Assembly (NCBI GenBank): GCA_023459335.1
Contig: JAEWUO010000016.1
Span: 1-64,000 of the forward strand
Direction of reading: 5' to 3'
Length of the DNA: 64,000 bases
Source of the DNA: Bacillota bacterium
Lineage (GTDB): Bacteria > Bacillota > Clostridia > Christensenellales > CAG-138
The first letter of the stretch is position 1. Each line of letters opens with the position of its first letter. The position numbers were made by a program, and so were the translations under genes. Of this stretch, positions 7,197-16,210 are shown one piece after another. The notes beneath the pieces were generated by a model that worked only from the letters and a program-made list of their open reading frames with translations, had not been told where the DNA came from and searched no databases.

Positions 7197-8447
7197 ATGT
7201 CCAACGCAAAGATAAAAATCAAAATGTTTGGCAACTTTGAAATCGTAGTCAACGGAAACGTTGTGCTCACGCAGTTGCGGCAGGCGAAAAAGACCAGCCA
7301 GTTCCTCGAATATCTGATCCTGAAAAAGGACCGCGCGGTCCCGCACGAGGAGCTTTTGGAGATGCTCTGGTCGGACAAGGAGAACCGCAACCCCGCGACC
7401 GCGCTGCGCACGCTGCTGCACCGCTACCGCTCGCTGGTGGACCAGAGCGGCCTGCCGGAGCTGACCGATTCCATCCTCACCGCGCGCGGGGCGTATCAGT
7501 GGAACCCGAACCTCGACTGCGAGATCGACGTGTTCGAGTTTGAACGGCTCTGCCAGGAGGCGCGCACGCCCGGCATGAGCAACCGCGAGTGCATCGAGCG
7601 GTATCTGCAGATGCTGCAGATTTACACCGGCCCCCTGCTCACGAACTCCGCCGAGGAGATGTGGGTCGTTCCCAAGAGCGTTTATTACCACGATCTATTC
7701 CTGGAGAGTGTGTTTATCCTGCTCGACCTGTTAAAGGTGGAGGAGGAGTACGACGTGATCGTCCAGGTCTGCCGCAAGGCGATGGACGTGGATATGTTCG
7801 ACGAGCGGCTGCATCTCGAGCTCATGATGGCGCTGGTCAAGACAGGAAAGAAGCGAGAGGCGCTCTCGCAGTATTACTTCGCGACCGACCTGCACTATAA
7901 GCAGCTCGGCATCCAGCCTTCCGGCGAGATCCGCGCGGTGTACAAGCTCATCGTGCAGGCGGATCAGGAGATGGAGGCGGACATCGAGAAGGTGCAGAAT
8001 ATGCTCGAGGAGGATACCGAAGGGCACGGCGCGTTTGTCTGCGAATACGAAATCTTCAAGGAAATTTACCAGCTGCAGCGCCGTATGCTGGAGCGTTATA
8101 ACGGGACGATGTTCCTGGCGCTTCTGACCATCAGCAACACCTACGAGCAGCGGTTTGACAATCTCGTGCTCGATAATATCATGAAGCAGCTGCTGCGCGT
8201 CGCGCAGACGAACCTGCGGCGCGGAGACACGATTTCGCGCTACAGCGTTATGCAGTACGTCGTGCTGCTGCCGTCCGTCACATATGAGACGGGACGGCTC
8301 GTCATGGACCGCATCAAGAAGGCGTTTTACAACGAATACGTCAAGTCCAGCGTCGTGCTCACCTATAAATTGAGGCCGCTGTGCATTAATAAATACGATA
8401 TCAACACGCAGAAACGCATGCTCGACAGCAAAGTCGAGGATGAATAA
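7197..8447 (+). CDS. SARP/BTAD-type transcriptional regulator with degenerate GGDEF-like C-terminus
   Basis: 416 residues, ATG 7197 after AAGGAGGA. Residues ~1-100 are an OmpR/SARP-type winged helix (KIKMFGNFEIVVNG... LRQAKKTSQFLEYLILKKDR... LLEMLWSDKENRNPATALRTLLHRYR). Residues ~110-260 form the tetratricopeptide-like BTAD module. The C-terminal ~130 residues match the rhythm of a GGDEF domain: NTYEQRFDNLVLDNIMKQLL, then RRGDTISRYSVMQYVVLLP where active enzymes have RYGGDEFxxLLP, then a helix like AxxxAERIRxAF. The catalytic GGDEF residues are replaced by SVMQY, so it should not make cyclic di-GMP; it may be a structural or ligand-sensing remnant. It follows pilT by 91 bases and precedes the glycan operon, so either may be its target. 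Confidence 0.8.
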   Translation: MSNAKIKIKMFGNFEIVVNGNVVLTQLRQAKKTSQFLEYLILKKDRAVPHEELLEMLWSDKENRNPATALRTLLHRYRSLVDQSGLPELTDSILTARGAYQWNPNLDCEIDVFEFERLCQEARTPGMSNRECIERYLQMLQIYTGPLLTNSAEEMWVVPKSVYYHDLFLESVFILLDLLKVEEEYDVIVQVCRKAMDVDMFDERLHLELMMALVKTGKKREALSQYYFATDLHYKQLGIQPSGEIRAVYKLIVQADQEMEADIEKVQNMLEEDTEGHGAFVCEYEIFKEIYQLQRRMLERYNGTMFLALLTISNTYEQRFDNLVLDNIMKQLLRVAQTNLRRGDTISRYSVMQYVVLLPSVTYETGRLVMDRIKKAFYNEYVKSSVVLTYKLRPLCINKYDINTQKRMLDSKVEDE

Positions 8448-8474
8448 GCCGGATCGAAACGGACAGCGCTCAAA

Positions 8475-8505
8475 CGGGGGAAGTCATTCCCCTGTTTTGT
8501 TTTAA
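8475..8505 (+). terminator. Rho-independent terminator after the SARP gene
   Basis: Stem ggggaa (8477-8482), loop gtca, ttcccc (8487-8492), followed by TGTTTTGTTTT. Confidence 0.75.
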
Positions 8506-8543
8506 TGATGAAATTGCGACGGTGCCCTGCGAACTGCGTTCGA

Positions 8544-8572
8544 TTGACACTCACCGTCTTGCATGATAAAAT
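8544..8572 (+). promoter_or_regulatory. Promoter of the glycan operon
   Basis: TTGACA (8544-8549), 17-base spacer, TAAAAT (8567-8572); expected start about 8579. It leaves an untranslated leader of about 140 bases that contains a ccgatcc/ggatcgg hairpin (8667-8687) without a T-run. The rest of the 8448-8720 gap holds nothing else I can name. Confidence 0.8.
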
Positions 8573-8720
8573 TTTCGTTATAAGCGGGGGAACAGGCCCG
8601 TTTGGTTCGTATAGACAAAAGTTTAAAATTTTTCGGGTGCCGGCTCCGAAAAGATGACCGCCGGGCCCGATCCTGATGTTGGATCGGCGGCGCAGGAACG
8701 CCTGCCGAAGAAGGATTTGC

Positions 8721-10547
8721 ATGTATATTCGCATTAAGCGGTGGCTGGACGTGATACTATCCCTGCTCGGCGGCGTCGTGCTCTCGCCGCTGCTGCTCGC
8801 TCTGGCCGCCGCCGTCAAGCTGGATTCCCGCGGGCCGGTTTTCTTTCTCCAGAAACGCGTCGGCAAGGACAAGGCGCTGTTTTCGATCGTGAAGTTCCGC
8901 ACGATGCGGACGGACACCCCGTGCGACGTGCCGACGCACTTGCTGCCGAATCCGGAGGACTGCATCACGCGCTTCGGCCGCTTTCTGCGCAGGACGAGCT
9001 TGGACGAGCTGCCCCAGATCTGGAATATTCTCATCGGCGATATGTCGATCATAGGCCCGCGGCCCGCGCTCTGGAACCAAAGCGACCTCGTCGAAGAGCG
9101 GGATAAATACGTCGGAAAAAACGGGCTGACGCCGAATCAGGTGCGCCCCGGACTGACCGGCTGGGCACAGGTCAACGGCCGGGATGAACTGCCGATTCCG
9201 CTCAAGGCCGCCTATGACGGAGAATATGTGAAACGCTTCGGATTCGGGATGGACTGCCGCTGCTTCTTCGCTACGATCGGCAGCGTATTGAGTCACCGGG
9301 GCTTACGCGAGGGGGCGGCGCAAACGAAGGGACCGCTGCACGTCGCGCTGGTCTCGGCGTATTTTACGCCGGAAATTACGCCGATTACGCACTTATACGC
9401 CGACTTGGCGGAGGACCTGTGCCGCTACGGCGCGTCCGTCAGCGTCGTGACCAACCTGCCGAACAGGGGACTTTCCGAAGAGGAGCGCATGTCCTATCTC
9501 GGCCGTACGGACGAGACGGCGAGCGAAGGCTACCGTATCCTCCGCGTTGGCACCAAAACTCGGGAGGGCACGAACTTCGCCCTGCGCGCTCTGCATTTTC
9601 TGACCAACACCCGCGCGCTCTACCGAGCGGCGAAGAAGCTGAAAGCGGACGTGTACCTGCTCGGCAGCATGCCGCCGTTTCTCGGCCTCGTCGGCGCGGC
9701 CTTGAGCCGCCGCGCTCGAACAGTTTACATTCTGCAGGATATCTTTCCGGACAGCATGGTTGCCATGGGCAAGTTTACAGAATGGCATCCGGTCGTCCGC
9801 CTTTCGCGGCGCATGGAGCAGCGCGTCTATCGGAAAAACACCGCTTTTGTCACGCTCTCTGAGGACATGAAACGCACGCTGACCGCGCGCGGCATCGAAC
9901 CGCGCAAGATCGCGGTCATTCCGAACTGGGCGGACACGGAGAGCATTCGGCCCATACCGCGTGAGAATAACCCGCTTTTCGACGAACTGAACCTGCCGCG
10001 CGAGCTGTTTTATGCCGTTTACGCGGGCACGCTGGGCATTCTGCAGGAGCCGGACGTCATCCTTGACGCGGCGAAACTTCTCGCGGGAAACGAGGATATC
10101 CGCATCGTGATCTTTGGCGACGGCGCGCTGCTGGAGCACGTCAAGGGCCGCATCGAACATGAGCGGATCGAAAATGTGCTGCTCTTTCCGCTCTATGCGT
10201 CCGATCGCGTTTCACAGGTTTATTCCCTCGGCGACGCGGCGCTTGTTCCGCTGAAAAAGGGAACCACGCGTTTCGCCATGCCGAGCAAGACCTGGTCGGC
10301 GCTGGCCGCGGGCAGGCCGGTCATCGTCTGCGTGGACGCGGGCAGCGAATGGGCGCGCTCCATCGAGCATGAAGGTTACGGTGTGTGCGTGACCCCGGGG
10401 GAACCGCAGGAGATGGCGGACGCGATCGTCAGCCTGCACGCGAGCACCGTCCCGCTCGACGAGCTCGGCGCGCGCGCGCGCAGTTATGCCTGCGAACACG
10501 CCTCCCGCATGCAGGCGACGCGGGCGTATTACGACTGGCTGCAATAA
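8721..10547 (+). CDS. Fused phosphoglycosyl transferase and GT4 glycosyltransferase
   Basis: 608 residues from ATG 8721 (GAAGAAGGA upstream); an in-frame ATG at 8676 lies in a leader hairpin and would add a non-homologous tail. Residues ~1-200 are a small monotopic polyprenyl-phosphate phosphoglycosyl transferase (PglC/WcaJ-type bacterial sugar transferase): re-entrant hydrophobic N-terminus, KFRTMR, catalytic Asp-Glu in RRTSLDELPQ, IGPRPAL, and RPGLTGWAQVNGRD. Residues ~220-608 are a GT4 glycosyltransferase similar to WbuB/WcaI (ISAYFTPE-like start HVALVSAYFTPEITP, VIPNWAD, VYAGTLG, MPSKTWSALAAGRPVI). The chain thus loads the first sugar phosphate on undecaprenyl phosphate and probably adds the second sugar, perhaps FucNAc made by the next three genes. 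First gene of the glycan operon. Confidence 0.9.
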   Translation: MYIRIKRWLDVILSLLGGVVLSPLLLALAAAVKLDSRGPVFFLQKRVGKDKALFSIVKFRTMRTDTPCDVPTHLLPNPEDCITRFGRFLRRTSLDELPQIWNILIGDMSIIGPRPALWNQSDLVEERDKYVGKNGLTPNQVRPGLTGWAQVNGRDELPIPLKAAYDGEYVKRFGFGMDCRCFFATIGSVLSHRGLREGAAQTKGPLHVALVSAYFTPEITPITHLYADLAEDLCRYGASVSVVTNLPNRGLSEEERMSYLGRTDETASEGYRILRVGTKTREGTNFALRALHFLTNTRALYRAAKKLKADVYLLGSMPPFLGLVGAALSRRARTVYILQDIFPDSMVAMGKFTEWHPVVRLSRRMEQRVYRKNTAFVTLSEDMKRTLTARGIEPRKIAVIPNWADTESIRPIPRENNPLFDELNLPRELFYAVYAGTLGILQEPDVILDAAKLLAGNEDIRIVIFGDGALLEHVKGRIEHERIENVLLFPLYASDRVSQVYSLGDAALVPLKKGTTRFAMPSKTWSALAAGRPVIVCVDAGSEWARSIEHEGYGVCVTPGEPQEMADAIVSLHASTVPLDELGARARSYACEHASRMQATRAYYDWLQ

Positions 10548-10596
10548 GGATTTTTTCGCGCCGGACCGGCGCGGATCGGGAAGACGGGGTGAGCGA

Positions 10597-11622
10597 ATGT
10601 TATTTAACGGAAAAACTCTGCTGATCACAGGCGGTACGGGAAGCTTTGGCAACGCCGTGCTGGAGCGGTTTCTGCATTCCGGTATCAAGGAAATCCGCAT
10701 CTTTTCACGGGATGAAAAGAAGCAGGACGATATGCGCAGGCAATATCAGAGCGACAAGATCCGCTTTTTCATCGGGGATGTGCGGGACCTCACCAGCGTT
10801 CAAAGCGCGATCTACAACGTGGATTACGTCTTCCACGCGGCGGCGCTCAAACAGGTGCCTTCCTGCGAATTCTTCCCGCTCGAGGCGGTGAAAACGAACG
10901 TACTCGGCACGGACAACGTACTCGACGCCGCCATAGAAGTGGGGGTGAAGCGAATCATCTGCCTCTCGACGGACAAGGCTGCGTACCCGATCAACGCGAT
11001 GGGCACGAGCAAGGCCATGATGGAGAAGGTCGCCGTCGCCCGCTCGCGCACGGTGACGCCGGAGAAGACGACCATATGCTGCACGCGCTACGGCAACGTC
11101 ATGTGTTCCCGCGGCAGCGTGATCCCGCTCTTTATCGAACAGATCAAATCCGGCGCGCCGCTGACGGTGACCAGCCCCGATATGACGCGCTTTCTCATGA
11201 GCCTCGAGGAGGCGGTGGAGCTCGTGGCCTATACCTTTGAGCACGGTAATACGGGCGACATCATGGTGCAGAAGGCGCCCGCCTGTACGATCGGCGTGCT
11301 GGCGGAGGCGGTGAAGCAGCTCTTCGACGCGAAAAACCCTGTCCGCACGATCGGCATTCGCCACGGCGAAAAGATGTATGAAACGCTGCTGACGAACGAG
11401 GAATGCGCGCGCGCGGAAGATCTCGGCGGGTATTTCCGCGTGCCCGCGGATGCGCGGGATTTGAATTATGAAATGTACTTTGAACGCGGCAACGCGGAAC
11501 GCAGCAGGCTGACCGAATTTAACTCCAACAACACCGACCTGTTAACGGTGGAACAGGTAAAAAAGCGTCTTTTGCAGCTCGCTTATATTCAGAATGAACT
11601 GGCGGATTGGCGCTCGAAATAG
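10597..11622 (+). CDS. fnlA: UDP-GlcNAc 4,6-dehydratase/5-epimerase (FnlA/Cap5E/WbjB type)
   Basis: 341 residues; start ATG 10597 gives the expected MLFNGKTLLITGGTGSFGN N-terminus, and the longer upstream frame overlaps the previous gene without homology. Rossmann motif GGTGSFG and the inverting-dehydratase signature STDKAAYPINAMGTSKAMME (methionine in place of the usual SDR tyrosine) identify the extended SDR family that starts UDP-L-FucNAc synthesis. Followed by homologues of the next two enzymes in pathway order, which fixes the assignment. Cytoplasmic. Confidence 0.9.
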   Translation: MLFNGKTLLITGGTGSFGNAVLERFLHSGIKEIRIFSRDEKKQDDMRRQYQSDKIRFFIGDVRDLTSVQSAIYNVDYVFHAAALKQVPSCEFFPLEAVKTNVLGTDNVLDAAIEVGVKRIICLSTDKAAYPINAMGTSKAMMEKVAVARSRTVTPEKTTICCTRYGNVMCSRGSVIPLFIEQIKSGAPLTVTSPDMTRFLMSLEEAVELVAYTFEHGNTGDIMVQKAPACTIGVLAEAVKQLFDAKNPVRTIGIRHGEKMYETLLTNEECARAEDLGGYFRVPADARDLNYEMYFERGNAERSRLTEFNSNNTDLLTVEQVKKRLLQLAYIQNELADWRSK

Positions 11623-11719
11623 CGCGAGAAAGAAACGGAGACTGGCGGCAGGCACGCTTCAGCGCGAAAGACGGGACTGGCACGATCAGACGGGACGGGA
11701 GCACGGGGGACTTGCGCAT

Positions 11720-12838
11720 ATGAAAATACTGATCACGGGAGCCGAGGGATTCATCGGTAAAAACCTGATCGTAGCGCTGCGCGCGCGAGGCTATAACGAC
11801 CTGCTGCAGTTCGATGCGGATACGCCGATGGACTTTCTGGAACGCTATTGCACGGACTGCGCGTTTATCTACCACCTCGCCGGGGTCAATCGCCCGAAGC
11901 AGCAGGAAGAGTTCATGCAGGGCAACTTCGGGTTCACGGACACGCTGCTGCGGCTCCTGATCAAAAACAAAAACCGCTGCCCGGTCATGTTCGCCTCTTC
12001 GACGCAGGCTGCGCTGCCCAACCTCTACGGACGCAGCAAGAAAGCCGGCGAGGAACTGCTTGACCAGTATGCGCATGAGACCGGCGCGAAGGTCTATATC
12101 TTTCGCTTTCCCAACGTATTCGGCAAGTGGTCCAAACCAAATTATAACAGCGCCGTCGCCACTTTTTGTTATAATATTTCGCACGATCTGCCGATCACGG
12201 TCAACGACGAATCCACGGTATTGAACCTGGCTTACATCGACGATGTTGCGGAGTCGCTGTGCGATTTGCTGGACGACAAGGTGACCAAGGACGGGCCATA
12301 CTGTGTGGTGCCCATCGTCCACACCGCGAGGCTGGGGGATATCGCAAACAGCATCCGCTCGTTTCGTGCGATCCGTGCGGCGAACACCGTGCCGGACATG
12401 AGCGACCCGCTTACGCGCAAGCTCTACGCGACCTACCTGAGTTTCCTGCCGGTCATGGAATTCTCCTATCCGCTGGAAACGCACGAAGACGCGAGGGGCA
12501 GCTTCACGGAATTTCTGCGTTCGGGCGCGGGCGGGCAAATATCCGTCAATGTCAGCAAACCCGGCGTCGTCAGGGGAAACCACTGGCATCACACCAAGGC
12601 GGAAAAATTTCTTGTCGTCGCCGGAACGGGCGTCATCAAGTTTCGCAGAATCGACTCGGACGACGTGATGGAATATCCTGTCAGCGGGAGAAAGCCCGTT
12701 GTCGTCGATATCCCCGTCGGATATACGCACAACATTGAAAACACCGGAAAGACCGATCTGGTGACGGTCATGTGGTCGAGCGAGTGCTATGACCCCGCGC
12801 ATCCGGACACCATATCCGCGGAGGTGGAAAGACCGTAA
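11720..12838 (+). CDS. fnlB: Bifunctional reductase with C-terminal cupin (FnlB/Cap5F/WbjC type)
   Basis: 372 residues; ATG 11720 (GGGGGA upstream) gives MKILITGAEGFIGKN, the NADPH-binding Rossmann start. The N-terminal SDR part contains YHLAGVNRPK and SSTQAALPNLYGRSKKAGEE (Ser-Tyr-Lys). The C-terminal ~110 residues are a cupin with a metal-binding pattern GNHWHHTKAEKFLVV and HNIENTG. This two-domain architecture is specific to the second enzyme of UDP-L-FucNAc synthesis, C3-epimerisation by the cupin and C4 reduction by the SDR domain. Stop and next start overlap (TAATG). Confidence 0.92.
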   Translation: MKILITGAEGFIGKNLIVALRARGYNDLLQFDADTPMDFLERYCTDCAFIYHLAGVNRPKQQEEFMQGNFGFTDTLLRLLIKNKNRCPVMFASSTQAALPNLYGRSKKAGEELLDQYAHETGAKVYIFRFPNVFGKWSKPNYNSAVATFCYNISHDLPITVNDESTVLNLAYIDDVAESLCDLLDDKVTKDGPYCVVPIVHTARLGDIANSIRSFRAIRAANTVPDMSDPLTRKLYATYLSFLPVMEFSYPLETHEDARGSFTEFLRSGAGGQISVNVSKPGVVRGNHWHHTKAEKFLVVAGTGVIKFRRIDSDDVMEYPVSGRKPVVVDIPVGYTHNIENTGKTDLVTVMWSSECYDPAHPDTISAEVERP

Positions 12839-13965
12839 TGGAACGATTGAAACTCATGACCATACTCGGCACGCGGCCGGAGATCATCCGCCTTTCGGCG
12901 GTCATTCCCTGTGCGGATCGGTATTTTGACCATGTGCTTGTGCATACGGGCCAGAATTACGACTACACGCTCAATAAAATTTTCTTTGACGACCTCGGCC
13001 TGCGCGCGCCGGATTATTTTCTCGACAGCGTCGGAAAAGACCTCGGCGAAACGATGGGCAACATCATCGCAAAGAGCTACGCCGTCCTTCAAAAAGAGCG
13101 GCCGGACGCGCTGCTGGTGCTGGGGGATACCAACTCTTCTCTCGCGGCGGTCGCGGCAAAGCGGCTCAAGATTCCGATTTTCCACATGGAAGCGGGCAAC
13201 CGCTGCTGGGACTGGAACGTGCCGGAAATGGTCAACCGCGTGATCGTGGACCGCATCAGCGACGTCAACCTGCCGTATACCGAGAACTCCAGGCGATATC
13301 TGCTGTCGGAAGGGTTCGACGGGAAATTCATCTTCGTTACCGGCTCGCCCATGCGCGAGGTGCTGGAAAAACAAAAGGAAAAGATACGCGCCAGCGACGT
13401 GCTCGCACGCCTCGGTCTGACGGAAAAACGATACATTCTGCTCTCCGCGCACCGCGAGGAAAACATCGATGACGAAACGGTATTCCTTTCTCTGATGACA
13501 GCGGTCAACGACATCGCCGCGGCCTATGGAATGCCGGTGGTCTACTCGACGCACCCGCGCAGCAGAAAATACATCGAACAGCGCAAATTCGCATTTCACC
13601 CGCTCGTCCGCTCGCTGGAACCGTTCGGGTTTTTCGATTACAACCGCCTGCAGCTTTCGGCGTACTGCGTATTGTCGGACAGCGGCACGCTCTCGGAGGA
13701 GAGCGCGATGCTCGGTTTCCCCGCCGTGCTGATCCGCACCTCTACCGAGCGGCCGGAGGCGCTGGACGCGGGCACCATCGTGCTCGGCGGCGTGAATACG
13801 AAGAGCATTGAGCAGGCGATGGCGCTTTCGGTGTCCATGCATGAAAACGGCGAACCCGTCGCTTTGCCTCCAGACTATGAGGATGCGAACGTAAGCGTCA
13901 AGGTGGTCAAGATCATCGAAAGCTACGCCGATATCGTGATGCGCACGACCTGGGGCAGGAAATAG
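12838..13965 (+). CDS. fnlC: UDP-GlcNAc 2-epimerase family, last step to UDP-L-FucNAc (FnlC/Cap5G)
   Basis: 375 residues, WecB-like fold: TILGTRPEIIRLSAV at the N-terminus, VHTGQNYDYTLN, VLGDTNSSLAA, HMEAGNRCWDWNVPE, LLSAHREENID, and LSDSGTLSEESAMLGFPAVLIRTSTERPEA. These are the UDP-GlcNAc 2-epimerase motifs in the FnlC subtype (AGNRCWDWNVPEE-like instead of AGLRT). Together with fnlA and fnlB it completes UDP-N-acetyl-L-fucosamine. Its last stop codon abuts a GTG start of the next gene. Confidence 0.92.
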   Translation: MERLKLMTILGTRPEIIRLSAVIPCADRYFDHVLVHTGQNYDYTLNKIFFDDLGLRAPDYFLDSVGKDLGETMGNIIAKSYAVLQKERPDALLVLGDTNSSLAAVAAKRLKIPIFHMEAGNRCWDWNVPEMVNRVIVDRISDVNLPYTENSRRYLLSEGFDGKFIFVTGSPMREVLEKQKEKIRASDVLARLGLTEKRYILLSAHREENIDDETVFLSLMTAVNDIAAAYGMPVVYSTHPRSRKYIEQRKFAFHPLVRSLEPFGFFDYNRLQLSAYCVLSDSGTLSEESAMLGFPAVLIRTSTERPEALDAGTIVLGGVNTKSIEQAMALSVSMHENGEPVALPPDYEDANVSVKVVKIIESYADIVMRTTWGRK

Positions 13966-15185
13966 TGCCCGGGCAAACGACGACAAACGCGCGGATGCGC
14001 GTGCTATACGCATCGACGCTCATGAGCGCGGAGACGTACTCCGCGCTGTTTTCTCATGCAGGGACGAGGCCCAGCCTCGCCGCGCAGAAGTATCACGCGC
14101 TCATGACGCGGGGGCTTGCGCAAAACGGCGCGGAGGTGATCGCTCTTTCCGCGCCTCCCGTATCCGGCCTGACCAGCAAACGCCGGTTCGTCCGCCTTCC
14201 GCGGGAAGAGCGGGACGGCGTTTCCTATCGTTATCTGCCGATTCTTCGGCTGCCGCTCGTCAAGCATGTATCCGTCTGCCTGTGCGCGTTTTTTCAAGCG
14301 ATCCGGCTGCTCGGACGCGGCGGATACGCCGTTTGCGACGGGCTGAACATCGCGCTGTCTTCCGGTGTGCGCGCGGCGGCGCGCCTTATGGGAAGGCCCT
14401 GCGCGGCGATCGTCACCGACGTGCCGGAGATCCTTGCGGGCGGAAAAACCCGCACCGCAAAACTGAACGCGCGCGGACTTGCGAAATTCGATGGATATGT
14501 TTTACTGACGGAAGCGATGAACGAACGTGTGAATCCGAACGGAAAACCGTACATCGTCGCCGAAGGGCAGGTCGACGCGGCAATGGCAATGCGCGAAAAC
14601 CGTCTGACGGACAAGCATCCCGAAAAAACGTGCCTCTATGCGGGCATGCTGCACGCGCAGTACGGCGTCGTCGTGCTGGCGGAAGCGTTTCTGCGCGTGA
14701 AAAAACCAGACGCGCGGCTCGTCTTTTACGGGGACGGTGACGCGGCGGAACGGCTCCGCACGATCGCTCAACAGGATTCGAGAATCGAGCTGCGCGGTGT
14801 CGCCGATAACGCGGCTGTTGTTGCGGAGGAACTGCGTTCGGCGCTTCTCGTCAATCCCCGCCCGTCCGGCGAGGCGTTCACTGCGTTTTCGTTCCCTTCC
14901 AAAAATCTCGAATACATGGTCTCCGGCACGCCGGTGCTGACGACGAAACTTTCCGGCATGCCACGCGAATACGACGGCTACGCATATCTTTTTTCCGACG
15001 AATCGGTCGAGGGCATGGCGAAAACGCTGGAAGAAACGCTCGCGCTTTCGCGGGAAACGCTGCATGAAAAAGGGCTTGCCGCGAAAAAATACGTGCTGAA
15101 GGAAAAATCCAATACGGCGCAGGCCGCGCGCGTACTGCGGCTGCTGACAGAACTGGATCGCGCAACAATCGGGGCGAACGAATGA
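13965..15185 (+). CDS. Glycosyltransferase (GT4-like, GT-B fold)
   Basis: 406 residues from GTG 13965 that overlaps the fnlC stop (TAGTG; AGGAA upstream); ATG 13995 is the alternative and gives the cleaner MRVLYASTLM start. GT-B features: N-terminal acceptor domain, then CLYAGMLHAQYGVVVLAEAF, RLVFYGDGD, and a GT4-like donor site PSGEAFTAFSFPSKNLEYMV followed by SGTPVLTTKLSGMP. Donor and acceptor are not predictable. It overlaps the next gene by ATGA. Confidence 0.8.
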   Translation: MPGQTTTNARMRVLYASTLMSAETYSALFSHAGTRPSLAAQKYHALMTRGLAQNGAEVIALSAPPVSGLTSKRRFVRLPREERDGVSYRYLPILRLPLVKHVSVCLCAFFQAIRLLGRGGYAVCDGLNIALSSGVRAAARLMGRPCAAIVTDVPEILAGGKTRTAKLNARGLAKFDGYVLLTEAMNERVNPNGKPYIVAEGQVDAAMAMRENRLTDKHPEKTCLYAGMLHAQYGVVVLAEAFLRVKKPDARLVFYGDGDAAERLRTIAQQDSRIELRGVADNAAVVAEELRSALLVNPRPSGEAFTAFSFPSKNLEYMVSGTPVLTTKLSGMPREYDGYAYLFSDESVEGMAKTLEETLALSRETLHEKGLAAKKYVLKEKSNTAQAARVLRLLTELDRATIGANE

Positions 15186-16210
15186 GAAATCAGTTGGTAA
15201 AAACCGAGACGAATCCGCAGCCGGCCGCGATATCGGCGGAGCCGGAAGCCGCAGCGAATGTGCTTCTGCTCGGCGGTCTCTCCGGCGCGATGCCGCGCCT
15301 GAGCGAACCGCTTGCCGCGACGCTTTCCGCAGGCGATCTGATCCTCGGCGCGCTGCATGCATACGACCGGGACACGGCCAAATCGCTGGCAGACGCCGGC
15401 GCGGACGTCATTTCGCTCGCGGGGACGCGCGCCGACAGCATCGCTGCGGTAAAAAACGCGCTGAACGATGCGCAAATTGTTGGCGCGGGAGCGACGGAAC
15501 CGCTCGCCTGCGCGCCGGTCGTGCTCTGCGTCAACGACGTGCGGCTCGGGGTGCTTGCTTACAGCGAACGGCGTGCGTGCGGATCCGACCATTGCGCGGA
15601 TATTCTCAGCCTGACGGCGTACGATCAGGTGCGCATGCTGCTCAACCGATGCGACCATGTGATCGTGCTGGTGCGCGCGGGGCTTCGCGGCGCGGAGCTG
15701 CCCTTGCCGGAATGGCGCTCGCGTTACCGCCGCTTCATCGACGCGGGCGCGAGCGTCGTCGCCGACACCGGCGCGGCAAAGGGATGGGAAACATATAAAA
15801 ACGGGCTCGTGTTCTACGGTCTTGGCCAGCCGAACGAAAACGGCGCCCTCCTGCTCTCGCTGACGCTCCGGCAAAACGGAGAGTTCGGTTATGAAGCGCG
15901 CGCGCTGGAGGCAGCCGCCGGAGAACTGCGGTTTTCATCGGACGAGGTGTTTAAAAACAAAATTGACGGCCAGAACAGGCTTTTCCTCGACGAGGCGGAC
16001 TACCTGCGCGTGGCGGACGAGATGTGCCTGCGGTATTACCGCGACAACGAACAACCCCGGAAACAAGGTATCTTCAGCGCGCTGCTGACGGGCAAAGGGA
16101 ACGCGCTGCGGCCGGAGGAAGAACGTTTACGCGAACTGCTCGGCGACGAATCCCGCCGGTTTGCCGTGCTCCGCGCGCTGGCGATATTGCAGGCGGAGAA
16201 TAAAACATGA
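15182..16210 (+). CDS. CapA-family-like protein lacking the metal-binding motifs
   Basis: 342 residues, ATGA overlaps on both sides. The fold pattern follows CapA/PgsA capsule proteins (GDLILGAL, AGADVISLA, VVLCVNDVRLGVLAYS, CDHVIVLVRAG, RRFIDAGASVVADTG, YKNGLVFYGLG). Family members carry a VGD, an NLE, an ANNHxxDxG, an HWG and a GHHPH motif; here these read LGGL, ALHA, LAGTRAD, RAG and ADTGAA, so all expected metal ligands are gone. There is no signal peptide or membrane helix, unlike membrane-bound PgsA. The role in the glycan operon is therefore probably non-catalytic or a new activity; assignment to the family is by pattern only. Confidence 0.6.
   Translation: MRNQLVKTETNPQPAAISAEPEAAANVLLLGGLSGAMPRLSEPLAATLSAGDLILGALHAYDRDTAKSLADAGADVISLAGTRADSIAAVKNALNDAQIVGAGATEPLACAPVVLCVNDVRLGVLAYSERRACGSDHCADILSLTAYDQVRMLLNRCDHVIVLVRAGLRGAELPLPEWRSRYRRFIDAGASVVADTGAAKGWETYKNGLVFYGLGQPNENGALLLSLTLRQNGEFGYEARALEAAAGELRFSSDEVFKNKIDGQNRLFLDEADYLRVADEMCLRYYRDNEQPRKQGIFSALLTGKGNALRPEEERLRELLGDESRRFAVLRALAILQAENKT

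Noticed and set aside
8676..8720. Earlier ATG for the sugar transferase fusion
   Set aside because: It lies in the loop and stem of a leader hairpin and adds MLDRRRRNACRRR without family similarity; ATG 8721 has a ribosome binding site.
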